A DNA stretch of 64,000 nt from Austropuccinia psidii (lineage: Eukaryota; Basidiomycota; Pucciniomycetes; Pucciniales; Sphaerophragmiaceae), in NCBI GenBank assembly GCA_023105745.1, contig JALGQZ010000008.1:24317866-24381865 (forward strand). The letters are read 5' to 3'. Both the position numbers and the translations under genes were made by a program. The notes beneath the pieces were generated by a model. The model saw only the letters and a list, made by a program, of their open reading frames with translations. It searched no databases and was not told the DNA's origin. Positions 44,953 to 57,189 of the stretch are shown piece by piece (positions within the stretch are counted from its first letter, which is position 1; each line of letters begins with the position of its first letter).

Positions 44953-47718
44953 TAATTCTTGGCTGTTGTGTTAAGTTTTGGATTTCTTTTTGACAGATTG
45001 GGCATTTTTGGCTGAGAGATGAGTGGGGGTACTTCTCATTGTAGAGGTCAACAGGTTGGTTGGTGGATTTATCTTGGCTTACACATCATACGCACCTTCC
45101 GATTGATGGAGTGTAACTGAGGTCCTTACAGTCTTGTGGTGAGTGTGTTCCGCCACATTTTGCGCATGTTGGGTTTTCTTTGCATTTAAAGGCTTGGTGA
45201 CCTGTTTTAAGGCAGATGAAGCATTGGGCTGGGCCTGGTGTGTAGGCCATTGTTCTCATGAAGTTACTATCAAAGATTAGTCCTCCCCAAAGGATTTGTT
45301 GGGCTAGTAATCTCTCAGTGAAGTGGATTACCAGTGATCCATGGGTTTTGTCCTCTTCTTTAGGGTGGCCTAGCCATTGTTTTCTGTTTATTTGTTTTAT
45401 TTCAACTTCATTTTATTGAAAGAGGGCATTCCTGCAGATTTCATCGTCAACGTCTACATAGGTGGGGCAGGAGTGGACTATAATAGGAAAGGTGGGTGGT
45501 GATGTTATGAATAGTGGGTCTGCTTTTGGTGTCCAAGACACTCTGTTTTCCAGCAGCCAGCAAGCTTCCATTTTTGATCTTGTGTAAAGCTTGATGTCTC
45601 CCAAAGGATATCATGTGAAGGCTCTGATTCTAATTGGTGCATTTTTGCAAGTAGCGCTGATTTCCATTAATACTTTGTTTATTGTGTTGCAGGCTTCCTG
45701 TGAGGAGATTTTCTCAAATGATTTTGGTGCTCCGAATTTTGCTCTGATGATGATATGGTATTTTTTGAATTTAATGATTTCTTGGGTTTGGTTCTTACAG
45801 ATTGCTGCTGGTGGTTGTTTAGGTAAGGACAATTCATTCATGTCTCTAGGACCAGCTGTAATCTCTGCAAATGAAGGAGGATTTGTAGTTCAGGATGGAT
45901 GTTTAGTTAGATGAGGGCTTACCGTTTCCTTTGTTGGTCCTTGATTTCTTTTGTTATCAATCTTTGCAAGAAAGTCGTTGATTGCCTTGTCCATCTTTGA
46001 TTGTTTTTCTGCTAACTCTTCAATTTGATCATTCAAGCGCATGATTAATATTTCTAGATTTTCAGGCAAGTTAACATCACTTTCTCTTTTCTCTAAATTT
46101 AGTTTTTTGAGTATGATAGCCAGGGTGCTTGGTTGGTTAGAATATTGGGATTGGGTGAGGAATCCTGGTTTGCTTTTGTATATTTCTGGTACAATCATGT
46201 CAGGATGAAACTATGATAAAGGTGTGAATAGGCTAGTTACAACTTTAACTATGTTTGTGACATTGTAACAATGGTTCAAAAAGATTCTTAAGAGTTGAAG
46301 ATGATTTGATTTAAGATTCAAAGGGCTTTACTATATATAATATAGTGGTGGTGAGCGCTGTTGAAAGCCCTGGGTGCAGCTTTATCTGTTGGGTTACAAT
46401 AATAAAAGACTACAATAATTAAGATTTATAATTATACCTGATTATTAACAAAGAGTAAAACTGTTTTTGACAGTTTACTACGTAGGTTATTCAACAGCAG
46501 GATGAGGAAACAATTCTGGCTGTGAAAAGCCTCCTTTTTATCCTGAAATGGGGTGGAAAGGGTGCTAGACCTTTGCACATAGAGGAAGTGAAGATTTTTC
46601 ACTCTCTAGTACTGGCTTGTGGTTTGCAAACAACCTGTACAGCCTGTATTGGGCTCAGATGTGGTATTGAAACCACATCTGGGCAGTTTTCACCAATACA
46701 GGGTGAAAATTTTCATCTGGGGACCTCACAGCCTGATTCTGACGTGTATGACACGTAGAATGCTGTACAGAAGCTGTATGGGACCCCAGTATTTACTGAC
46801 ATATGAGGTATTGAAGTAAAAACAAGCTTCTTTGTCTATTTGACACCTCATATTCATGGTTATGGGATATTATCCCATGGTAAGGCTGTATTGGTCAGAA
46901 TGTGGGATTTTGACCTTAAAACAGCTCTAGCCTTGTCAGTTCTTGAGATATCACCCTCAAACCTAAACCAGTGTGTAGCCCTGTATGTGTTCTACACAAT
47001 GGTACCTTATTTGATCTTGTTATCATTAAATATGGCAAAGTTATGCCATGTACAAGATTTTTGTACATATGCGTGTTTTAGGCAAAAAGCTGTATTGAGC
47101 TTGCTTGCCCCATACCTTCTGCTGTAGTTGAGATATGGGGAAGTGGATTACACCATAAGATAGCCCTGATTGTGCTCTTTCCAAAAAGACCCCACTTCAA
47201 GTATCTCACACTAAAACTGTAGAAGTTAGATGAGAGGTGAATGTTTTGTTCACGCTTATTTGGCCTGAAATTGACCATAACTCCAGTAATATTGGTGCTA
47301 GCTCAGTTTGGCTGGTACCATTGAATAGCCCTGGCTTAGAACCTCATTTTGAGTACCCATTTGATGGGGTTAAGCCTCTCCTTCTAGATTTTAGATGAGA
47401 GGTGAAAATTAAGGTTTATGCTCAGCAATAACTTTGTTATTCTTTGTCCTATGGTGATGGGAATTATATTTTCAGAAAGGGGTGAGTTTCCTCTTTCTTT
47501 TGATACTATTTGAGCTGATTTGGCTCAGCTCCATGTTTTGGTGGTATCTTGGCTATACCATTGGTTTATGGTATTTTGACTGTCATGCTTGTGCTCTGGT
47601 TTTGAGTCACAGGCTGACAAATAATATGATCATCTTTGTCAGGAGGGTCAGGGCAGGGGTTCATTAGCAATGCTAGTTGGGAAGGAAGAGGTTTAGAACG
47701 AGCTGGGCTAGGGCTCAT
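44942..47718 (-). pseudogene. LINE ORF1 remnant, split by a G1 solo LTR
   Basis: Runs from ATG 47718 to 47620, then 46192 to the stop at 44942; with the LTR and one duplicated 5-mer removed this is 450 codons and the frame is continuous (KDDHII then VPEIYKS). After a Pro/Ser-rich start comes a predicted coiled coil (EILIMRLNDQIEELAEKQSK), then CCHC zinc knuckles CFICLKTGHQAFKC and CAKCGGTHSPQDC (45127-45223), the nucleic-acid-binding part of LINE ORF1 proteins. In-frame stops occur near 45415 and 45080, so it is broken even without the insertion. Confidence 0.85.
46198..47619 (-). repeat. Solo LTR of the G1 family, inside LINE ORF1
   Basis: 1422 bp, TGTCAG...CTGACA, collinear with 7764-9187 but with more differences than the G1 pair. 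Flanks AATCA (46193-46197) and AATAA (47620-47624) are a 5-bp duplication with one change. No internal G1 sequence remains, so the element was removed by LTR-LTR recombination. Confidence 0.93.
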
Positions 47719-47920
47719 GAACTTCAGGGTAGTTTTCAGGAGTAGGTACAAGCGGGGGAGTGATAGATGGAGAGAGTAAAGGAAGAAAGAAAGAGATAGA
47801 AGCATAGAGGCGATTGATTTGGCTTTGAGGAGATGATGTTAGTTTTGATTAATGTTGTGTTTTTTTTTGTTTTTTTTCTTTTGAAGGGTGGTGAGGAAGT
47901 GGTTGAAGTTAATTAGCCCC
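47719..47920 (-). other. LINE 5' untranslated region
   Basis: Some 200 bp between the 5' end at 47920 and the ORF1 ATG, with an A-rich stretch on the minus strand. Full-length 5' ends are uncommon for LINEs. Confidence 0.65.
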
Positions 47921-47933
47921 GATTCGCAACTTC
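47921..47933. repeat. LINE target-site duplication, right copy
   Basis: GATTCGCAACTTC, identical to 28745-28757; marks the LINE 5' border. Confidence 0.88.
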
Positions 47934-48939
47934 AAAATGAGTCTGATTATACTTTTGAGCTGTGGCTTGCAGCAAAATGAGCCATCAAATCCAATGTTGT
48001 CTTTTGTTGTTCCGGATTCTTTTTGGCCAATTGATGCCCAACTTTGTGCCACAGAAGTACAATTTGTAGGCCAACTTGATTCAAAATATCTTCTCTAGGA
48101 TTGTTTTTGCATTCATTTGTAATTAATTCAAATGTTTTTTTTTTCAATTTCTAAACCAAAAAGGGTGAGAAGAGGCATATTTCTTCTACTTGTTCAAGCC
48201 AGGTCTAAAACTGGAAATCAAACATCAAATCAGTCTTCAAATTTCATGACTGATTTGTCAAATCAGATCAACTGATTTCAAACAAAAAAAAGGCAAAATT
48301 AGTAAAGGAATGAAGCCCCTTAAATTGGTCTTCAATTTTCCTGCCTGATTTCAAACAAAAAAAGCAAAATTAGTCAAGGAATGAAACCCCCTAATACCTT
48401 GACTTAGTTGTAACTTTTCTATTTTGAAATAAGTTTGATTGGTTTTAAAATCAGTTATCTAGATAGATCACTGATTTTTGTTTTTGCAAAATCAGAAGAA
48501 ATATAGTTTTATTTTCCCTTTTGGGTTTTGGACCCAAACATTGGCTGTATTTCAATAGAAATGGTGAAAAATTGTAGCCATTGTAAGAAAGATTTTCCCT
48601 ATTTAACGACAAAACTGTTCCTAAAGGGCTCTGGCTAACTTGGAGAGCCATCTGATTTGGTGTCTTCTTTCATTTCCAGCCACATCCCAAAAACAACTCT
48701 AATCAGACGCATGGCTAGTGGTGAGTAAGTCAAGCAATGAAACCTCCTAATATCATTATGAATGAGCATGGCACATAAATATTCTCAGAAAGGTAATGGA
48801 GGGTATATTTTAGCTATTTAATATTTAATTTGTTCAAATTTTGCTAATTGATAAAGACAGAAACAGTCTCACAATTTAGACTATAAATAGTTCAAGATTT
48901 TTTTATCTCCCCTTGAGGTGCGTACCTAGTGTTGAACAG
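47934..48939. other. Flank right of the LINE; weak ORF
   Basis: AT-rich. A 66-codon minus frame at 47947-48147 (ILNQVGLQIVLLWHKVGHQL) reads like protein but I do not recognise it; it may be a gene fragment. A short local duplication around ATTTCAAACAAAAAAA...GCAAAATTAGT (48268-48310 and 48347-48380) lies beside it. Before the LINE inserted, this DNA was contiguous with 28757. Confidence 0.45.
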
Positions 48940-49274
48940 TATCCGTGATTAGCGTTTCTAACACTTACCATAATCAGTAAGGCTAGTCAAAACTGTCACT
49001 CCTACTTGCCACATCAAAGTCAAGGCTTTTGATCATGTCAACAAAGAATAGATCCACAATCCTCAAAATAATTGACTGACCCTTGGGGAACAAGGATCCC
49101 ATGTTTCAGTCCCACCCTAAAATATAAATAAAGAACTCTCTCTTTTCCTTGAGATGAAAGGCAAAAAAGAAGTATAAAAAAATTCTTCTAGAAATCCTTA
49201 TCAAATTTTCCATAGACACTGACATTCAACTGTTTGAATTCAGGGTGCCTAGAGTTAGTGCGTTAATTTTAACA
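48940..49274 (+). repeat. C5 5' LTR (worn)
   Basis: Matches 54520-54846 with many differences. The left border is approximate. Confidence 0.7.
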
Positions 49275-52258
49275 GATTTACAGTCTTCATCTGCCCCCAG
49301 ACAAGAAAGGTGGACTGAAAACAAAATGAATTCTAGAATAATAGAAAGGGAAACCAAAAGATGGGCACTATAACCATACCTTTCCTTGACAGTACAAACT
49401 TTAGACACTGGAGTCTGAAAATGAGAATCCACCTCAGATCCAGAGACCTACTAGATGTCTGGGAAAAAAGATACCCAAGGATACCACCCCCTCAGTGACC
49501 AATAAAGGGTCAAAGGCAAGATATGAGTCCATAGACATTATCACCACCAGGCTTTCTGAAACTCTCTTCTTATAAGTAGTAAATGAGGAAAACTTTACTA
49601 ATGCGCATCTCCTATGGGGTAAAATAATAGACCAATATTCCTCTAGGCATGATGTGTAGAGAGGGAGAGTCTGTATGGAATGGAAAAGGTTGATCTTTGA
49701 GAGGAACCTGATAAGATAAATAAACAAATGTAGAAAGATGACCATGTACCTATAGTCTGTAAACAGAAAGGTTCTTAATTACCTCCCATATTTCTTACTA
49801 CTTGTAAAGATAGGGCGAGGCTGAGAGCTTCAGAAATTTGTAAATAGCTTGACTCTTTTTTAAGAACTGATTGAAAGAAATTATTTTATCTTAAAAATAA
49901 TAAAATACTATTCCAATATTCATAAAGATAGGGAAAAAAGTTGGTGAAATTGTTAACACACTAGTCACATCTATCAAAAAAACTCACGAAATTGTCTATT
50001 ACTGTAAGAATGGCAGACATAATCGCAAATGAAAAAACTACCAAAAATCAGATGGTTGGGCCAAAAGCCCACATCTCAGACCCAACGGGAAAGACAGGAA
50101 ACAATGACTTCAAAACAGCTTGATGCATTTTACTGAAACTCTGGCACTTAACACTTTAAGTGATTAACCTCCACTTTACAAAACCTACCTCATTGTTGAC
50201 TTTGGAGCTACATACCACATGTTTGACTGTCTACTTCCATTTATCACTGCAGCAAAACCTTCTTCTCTGACCATAAAATCAGGTGATGCTGATAGTAAAC
50301 TAACAGAAGAAGGAATCAGATTGGTGGAGATTGTCTTCAATCAACAAAAATTGAAATAAGACAATTTCCTGTATGTACCAAAACTAAAATTCAGCCTTCT
50401 GATTCTACTGAAACTGTTTAAAAATATTATTGTAGCTTCAAAGGGAAGAAAGTTATTCTTAACAACAATAATAAAACATTAATTGGTGGGCACATATAAG
50501 ACAATCTACTATATTCTCCCTAAATAATCCAAAAGATCTTAATAACTTAAGTAAATAAACAAGGATCCCTTTTACATAAGCATTAGGGTCCTCCTTGCAT
50601 CAATGCTTCAATAATATTGGGGTTACAAAAGAATGATACAAGTTGCTTCACCTGTGAAACCAACAAAATATACAAGATGCCATTCAGAACTCAATTGTAA
50701 ATGACCAAAGGACCCCTTGACTGTATACACATAGATGTAGTGGGGCCAATCACTACTATCTCAATATTAGGGTACAATTAATTTTTGAAAATAGTATACC
50801 AAGCCTCAAGTTTCAAATTTAAAAAGGTTTCGAAGAAAAATACAAAATCTACACAAATTTCTTAAGCGTAAAAATTGAGATGGACAAAAACATGACGGAA
50901 AAAGAAAAGATACTCATATCTAATTGAGGTGGGATATTCCTAAAAAACTGTAGAACAATTTATTCCTGAAGTGGTAGATGAAATACACTCATTACTAACA
51001 GAGGAAGAACTCAACACTACTTCAGAATTCAATGGAAAAGCATAACAAATAAAGATAATTGGACCTAGACGCCCAAGATCAATCAACTTCAAAAAAAACA
51101 CAACAAAACTCTCACCATATCAACAAAGAATTCAAGCATTTATAACCACCAAATAATAAAAATCAAGAGGCTACATTAAAGCTCTGAAATCCCTGGAAAA
51201 AGAAAAATGGAATACTGCAATCAAAAAATAATTAACTAACATGAACAAGCTGAAAGTATGGGGAGTAGTAGAAATAAAAGATCAATAAAACCCTTTTGGG
51301 ACCAAATGGGTATTCAAGATCAATAAAAACCATCTAAACAAAGTCACAGAACACCAAGTATGATTTTTTTCCCAAGGCTAAACAGGAACTGATGGGTTGG
51401 AGTTCAGAAAAGCCTATGCCTCAAAAAGGTGTTGAAATTAATTAACAACTTTAATACCTCATGCAGTCAATAACAACCTTGAATTCTACCAGGTTGATAT
51501 CAAAAGTGCCTTCTTATATGCACCCTTCGCAGAAATAGCCTATCACACAATTCCTCAAGGAATAATATAAGACCCTTGGAGACAATGTCTAAGGCTTAAA
51601 AAGTCAATATATTGGCTGGAACAAGCCCCAATTTCTTGGTTTCAGATGTTCAAATATTGGATTGCTTATTCTTTCTCTACCACTTTCATACTAGAGCCAT
51701 TTGTCTTCCCCAGGATAAACCCAAATCCCATCTGGATTTATATAAAAGTTGAAAATATCTCCATATTTGGAAATAAAGTGTCAAAATTCAAAAATGAAAT
51801 AAGTAAATAATTTTATATTCAAGAAACTGGACTAGCTAAACTTAGTATAGGTATAAAATTAAGTCATAAATAATAAGGAATATTATGTCATCAAAAACAC
51901 TTCACCAAATCTTTGCTGTAACAGTAACGAATGAAAAAATGTAAACCAGTAAGAAAACACCTTGTGCTACACAGCCACTTTACCCCTGCCAAAAACAAGG
52001 AAATAAACAAGTTAAATAAACTAAAAACACCTCGAGGAGTGAAACTGGAAGTATTAACGATCTAAGAACTGAAACACAACCTGAACTTAGCTTTTCAGTA
52101 AGCTCTCTATCACAATACCTAGAAAAACCTAGAAGCTATCATTGGAGGGCCTTCCTTCACACTTCAAAATACCCCAAGGTATCATAATAACTAGGATTAG
52201 TCTATTTAAAATTTTCAAAAAACAGAATTGAAACCTACAGTGTGGAAACTCTTTTTTT
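49275..52258 (+). pseudogene. C5 gag-pol remnant
   Basis: Gag is barely readable to about 50000. The protease motif IVDFGATYHMF is at ~50192; pre-integrase and a shortened integrase follow to about 50950. RT shows FGTKWVFKINKN (~51300), EFYQVDIKSAFLYAP (~51480) and SIYWLEQAPISWFQMF (~51610). Stops TAA and TGA interrupt every stretch, many at positions where Gln or Trp would be expected, consistent with C-to-T decay. Confidence 0.8.
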
Positions 52259-52259
52259 T

Positions 52260-54005
52260 AGGTAAAGTTATTATAAAGGACATTGAGGGAGAAATAACAG
52301 GTAAACAGTTTTCAATTTCTGAATGATCCTGTAACCAAGGGTGCTAAGGTGTATTAGCTGCCCCTCTAAGTATACTGAAAACTTACTCTTTATGAGATAG
52401 CCAAATCAATACTTAAAATTATGGTAGTTTAACTGGAGAAAACTATCAAGAAGTCTCTATCAGTCTGTCCCTCAAATAAGATAACTAATTCATAAGGGTA
52501 AAATTTAGTAATATGGAGAATATAAGTTCAATACTTATGGATAATATAATTTGTGACATACTTTGAATGGAGATTTTGTGAAGACAGCAATATAATCGTT
52601 TTAATAATAATTTTATCTTTTCTTTACTAATTTATAGATTATAGGGGATTTTTAATAGAACTATAAGATAAATTTTACTATTATGAGGTATTTGATTTTT
52701 TTATAAAAGTTAATATAGAGCTAATATGATGTTATTTTATAGATACAATACTATATAATCTTAATTTTAATATTCAAATATAATGTTGAAAAAAAAATTC
52801 AAGTATGAATATAGATATAATATCATATAACCATAAGGTTTTATATTTATGAATAGGGATAATATAATAACATAAGGGTGTTTTCTTTCTATAATAAAGG
52901 AGTATAAGGGATTTTTATAAGATAACTATTGATAATATTTTTCAACACTATAATTGTAAGAATATTTAATAAGTATTAATCTCTCTCATTAGTATTATAA
53001 ATAGCTTTAATTAATAATTCATGACATAAAGATTTCTTATAAGATATTGAGCCTGGATACTGATATTTTTAAATATAATTCTAGATGAACCTACTAGAGA
53101 AGGGATTGAGTGATTCTCAAAAATAATTTCTTAATCAAAGTCATAGGGGAAATATCAAATAGATGACCTCTACTTATACCTTTGGGGCCTCCATAGAGCC
53201 TTCCAAAAACAAGGGACTTCGAATTTTTCCAATTTTGAGTCATTTTTTCTGGTGAGTTATTTTAGTGCTGGTTTTTCTGACCAATAATATTGATCCATCA
53301 CATCAATCAACGTTTCTGACGAATAATATTGATATATCATGTCAATTGGTAATTCTGAGTATGCACTTTGAATTGTTTCCAATTCTGACCACTCAGATGC
53401 TGAGTTAGTGACTCTAGTGGTTTGGAAAAATCATTGGAAAAGCTAAACATGCACTATGTTTAAGGTATGTAATTATGTAATGACTTTTGGTCTTTTGTGT
53501 AAAGGTATGACTTTGCATATTCATAATTTTAGATGTATATAAGTACATAATTCTTTCAGATATATGCTACTTATGGAAATATGAATAAGGGATAAGTATT
53601 ACTTTAAACTTATAGATTGGTATTAACTTCTTCTTGAAATTTTATTTGAAGCTGAATAAATATGCAATTATAGTATGCATATTATGAAAATATTCTTATG
53701 GTGAGTTTAGTGAGTATCTCTCTGAGTATATCCATGTTTTTTTACTAAATCAATGATATCTTTCTCAATTTTGGTCCTATGGCTTTGAGCTAATATATAC
53801 CCCTAGATTCTTTCTTATGGATAATTTAATTGTTCAATTATTAGCTATAATCATTTGAAATTATTAATCTCATTATTATTATTTTTACTTTTATCATTAT
53901 TATTTATTCATTTATTTATTTTTATATTTTAGCTTTATTATATTCTCTAATTATTATTTTATACAAATTGTCACTATATAATAACTTAATCTTTTTACTA
54001 AAGTG
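52260..54005. mobile_element. AT-rich insertion in C5 RNase H
   Basis: C5 protein similarity stops near 52258 and resumes near 54025. The block holds 52290-52500, which matches 9540-9750 in reverse complement, then AT-rich DNA, and ends CTTGAACCTTACA at 54020, like the ends of family T. Borders and duplications are unclear; it may be two insertions. Confidence 0.5.
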
Positions 54006-54020
54006 GACTTGAACCTTACA

Positions 54021-54519
54021 GAAAAGGTATAGAATACCACAATAGCAATGCCTACTGGGAAGACTGTAGGGTTACCAGAAGGTCAGTTACTGGCTACATA
54101 TCATATTTTTGTTACTGTGTTGTTCTGCGGAGATCCAGGAAGCAACATACTGTCTCAATCTCAACAGAAGAATTCATATAAAAGACTCTCTGTGATCCTA
54201 TTTCTGAACTACTTTGGCTTACACAATTCTTTGAAGAAGAAAAAATACTTAAACAACCCAGCCTATCACCTTTTGGGAAGACAATCAGAGTTATATAAAC
54301 ATTTGAACCAATGATTTTAATTTCAATAATAAAATAATGAAGCATGTTTATATACAACTGTATTTTATCAAAGAAATAATCAGCTCTAAAGCCATTGAAC
54401 TACACTGAAAACCTACAAAAGAAATGTTAGCCCTCTTCCTGACAAAATAAGTGGGTCAAGGAGGACTTTTCTATCATCTTAAACTACTTTTTCTACAGCA
54501 AATATGAGAAAGGAGTACT
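54021..54519 (+). pseudogene. C5 RNase H C-terminal remnant
   Basis: Reads SNAYWEDCRVTRRSVTGYI (~54045) and then, in broken frames, RRSRKQHTVSIST (~54130) and LWLTQFFEEEK (~54210), the Copia RNase H order. It ends in GGACTTTTC-type sequence and a purine run before the LTR. Confidence 0.75.
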
Positions 54520-54846
54520 TTTTATAATTAGCGTGATGCATATGCCTAACACTTACCATAATAAGTAGGGTTAGTCACAACGTTCCCCCTTCTCACCCCA
54601 TCAACATCAAGGTTGCTGATAATGTCGGCAAAGAACAGATCCATAATCCTCAAAATAATTCGACTCCCGTGTTTCAGTCCCACCCCAAAATATAAATAAA
54701 GGACTCTCTTTTTTTCTGTATATGAAAAGGCAAAGAATAAATATCAAAAAAATATGTTTCTGGAAATCCTTATTAAATTTTCCCTAGAAACTCCCATTTA
54801 ACTGTTTGAATTCAGCATACCTAGATTTAGCTAATTAATTCTAGCA
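54520..54846 (+). repeat. C5 3' LTR (worn)
   Basis: Collinear with 48940-49274; ends TTCTAGCA. Confidence 0.7.
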
Positions 54847-55890
54847 CCTATTTGATGGAAAGAAAATATAAATAAATAATCTATTGCTAAAAGATAAAAG
54901 AGATAAAAGAATATCCTCTGAGTGAGAGGCTTATTTCAGAATGGAGCATGTATGAATTTTTTAGTAATTTTAAATTTTCATTAATTAGGTTTGAAGGGAG
55001 TTATAGTGAATATACATTATGAACTTAATAATATTTCATATGACTACAGAATAGTGATCTTTTCAGATTCATCCCTGTAGCCTAATTTACAAATAAGCTA
55101 CTATCTGAACTAGAAAAGTTGGAATTTCACAGCGGCTGCGCCCCAAATACAATTTAGAGGATTTCATGCCCTGTTCCTTGGGGACAGGAATGAGGAATGA
55201 ATTCCTAGTTTCTCAAAATAAAATTGAAGCCCAAAAGGAATGGGTTTGGGTATACTCGAACTTTAGCAAGGGGAATATTGAAATACTTATATCACTTGTA
55301 TTCACAGAATAGGAAAAATAAGAAGAAATGTAAAACCCAAAAATAGTTATCTTAACCTTAAGAGTAAAGATATATTAATTTGAAAGACCGATATTCAATT
55401 AATTTCAGCTTTTTAAAGCTCATTGAAGAGATAAAGTGATGATTATAAATTAATATAATTTTCCTACTTAATGAAAAATTCTCCAAAGAAAGACCAGTTG
55501 CAATTATTTCCAGGAATTTTCGCACGATTTGTAAAAGTGTTTTGATAATTATTTGTTGTAATTTAAAATAAAAAATATAGTTTTTCTTGTCTCAGGTAGT
55601 TCATAAAATACCTTTTAGGTTTTTTATTTTAATCACACTCAGGAGACCCAGATGAATACATCTCATAGAATATCCCAATAATCCTGTTATCCGAGCTCGG
55701 TTGCATGGGTAATTTAGTAGTTTTTTTTGGTTGGATTTGTCTTTTCCTTTTTTTCAAACATGTCACCTTACTTTGATATTGGTATTCTTCAAGATATAAA
55801 TAACGCATTATGAGCTCCAATAATTCAGCTTAATTGAGGATGAAGTATTGTTGTATAAATGACTGAGGTCGTTTTTTGATAAATAATTGA
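54847..55890. other. AT-rich DNA, no gene seen
   Basis: No convincing frame. A short GC-richer patch at 55130-55150 (CAGCGGCTGCGCCCC) stands out but matches nothing I know. Confidence 0.5.
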
Positions 55891-57180
55891 AGTAATTTGA
55901 GAGTATGGTTTCATAACTTGAGGTATGATTTAAATACCCAAAAAGCCCACCTATCATTTTGAAATAGATTTTTCAGTTTTCAAAATCCAAAATTGATATG
56001 CAAACTAAATTAAATAACTTTTCAGAACTAAAGACTTAACTAGTTTTCTTTTGAGTACCTGATACCATTCAGCTAAGACCAAATTTGTATTTGACCAAAA
56101 TTCTCATATATAGTAGCTCCATAAGGTGCACATGCTAAATATGAATTTATGAAATTCTGAAATTGAAATTACTCATTATCAATAGCACATTGTTGTTTTT
56201 TTCACCTTTCTACATTTAAATAATGGGATTTGCGAGAAACCCATATTACACACCCATTTGTAGTAGCATAATGTTTTTTTTTGAATATTTGAAATAAAAT
56301 TATAGTAGTCCATAAATTTTTGATTTACCAGCACCAAATTTGACCCTTGAAAAAAGAATTCACTGTTTTATGTGTGAACTGGTTAACGGGGACAAAGGCC
56401 AGTGAAGAGAGGTATAATACCCCAAATTCTGAGGCCTCTGAGGCACAAGCTGCCTGAAGAAAGCTATAAGTTTTACGAAATTGCTAGATTTATTAATTAA
56501 CACCCTTTTGAACCTATTTTTCTGAGGCATTAATTCATGATAGAATAACAAATAAGCCACTAATTTCAAATTCAAGGGGCTAATGAGAACCTAAGAAACC
56601 TATAAAAATGTCAAATATTAATAATTTGCCACAAATATACCAAATAATTTTTACGGAAAACCTTCTAAGAGTAGCAACAATGGAAATACCCTTTTCCAAC
56701 AAGCCATCATTTTATTTGAAAGCCTCCATCATTTATAAAATTATATAAGCTTCATAAAGTAATTAAATTTTTGGAACCTTTCTATGTTCTTTGAGAGTTG
56801 AACCATTCTTTAATAGATATTCTCAATTATCAGGGCTAAGTTCTCATTCAAGAAATATCTTTTTTTCTCCTTTGAGATTTTTCAAAGTTTGAAGAACTTA
56901 ACAGTATTTTACATGTGGCTTTTAAAAGCCAGAAACTTGGGCGTTCATTGTTTGAATCAATCTGACTTCATTGTTTGAATCAATCTTAATCCATTTCCTT
57001 TAAAATTCTGATTTTTCAATCTTTCAAAAAAGAGTTTTCTATAAAAAAAGAAAAGCCGTTTGTAAACTCATTTTAAATGGATGGAGGTTCATACTTTTGT
57101 ATCTTTGGATTTAATTTGTCTATCCAATCACATACCACACTTCTGGTAATAAGATCAATGATAGCTATATTGAAATCCAT
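55891..57180 (+). mobile_element. Diverged family-T copy T3
   Basis: 55905-56470 aligns with 10780-11340 of the inner T copy (CTTGAGGTAT, ATACCCAAA, AGCTCCATA, AATGGGA...CCCAT, GGGGACAAA). Ends are degraded and no duplication could be defined. Noncoding. Confidence 0.55.
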
Positions 57181-57189
57181 TTATTTTCA

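Larger units (their letters stand above)
28758..47920 (-). mobile_element. Tad1-like LINE carrying nested insertions
   Basis: A non-LTR retrotransposon on the minus strand with A-tail at 28758-28779, 3' UTR, ORF2 (endonuclease, RT, RNase H), ORF1 and a short 5' UTR ending at 47920. A 13-bp duplication flanks the whole. Removing C2 (28783-40399) and the G1 solo LTR (46198-47619) leaves about 6.1 kb, a normal length for a full-length Tad1-type LINE. ORF1 and ORF2 carry stops, so it is inactive. Confidence 0.88.
48940..54846 (+). mobile_element. Decayed Copia element C5
   Basis: Plus-strand Copia with worn LTRs at about 48940-49274 and 54520-54846. Shared stretches include AACACTTACCATAAT, CCTCAAAATAATT and GTTTCAGTCCCACCC; ends are ...TTTTAACA and ...TTCTAGCA. 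Protein remains lie between them with many stops. RNase H is split by an insertion at about 52260-54005. Confidence 0.8.

Noticed and set aside
48268..48393. Short local repeat as a mobile element
   Set aside because: It is a small diverged tandem duplication with an A-run; no ends or duplications were seen.
54048..54314. An 88-codon plus-strand gene (MPTGKTVGLPEGQ...)
   Set aside because: It is the wrong register of the C5 RNase H remnant; the correct register reads NAYWEDCRVTRRSVTGYI.
55130..55150. Structural RNA gene at a GC-rich patch
   Set aside because: Too short, and no recognisable fold or conserved box around it.
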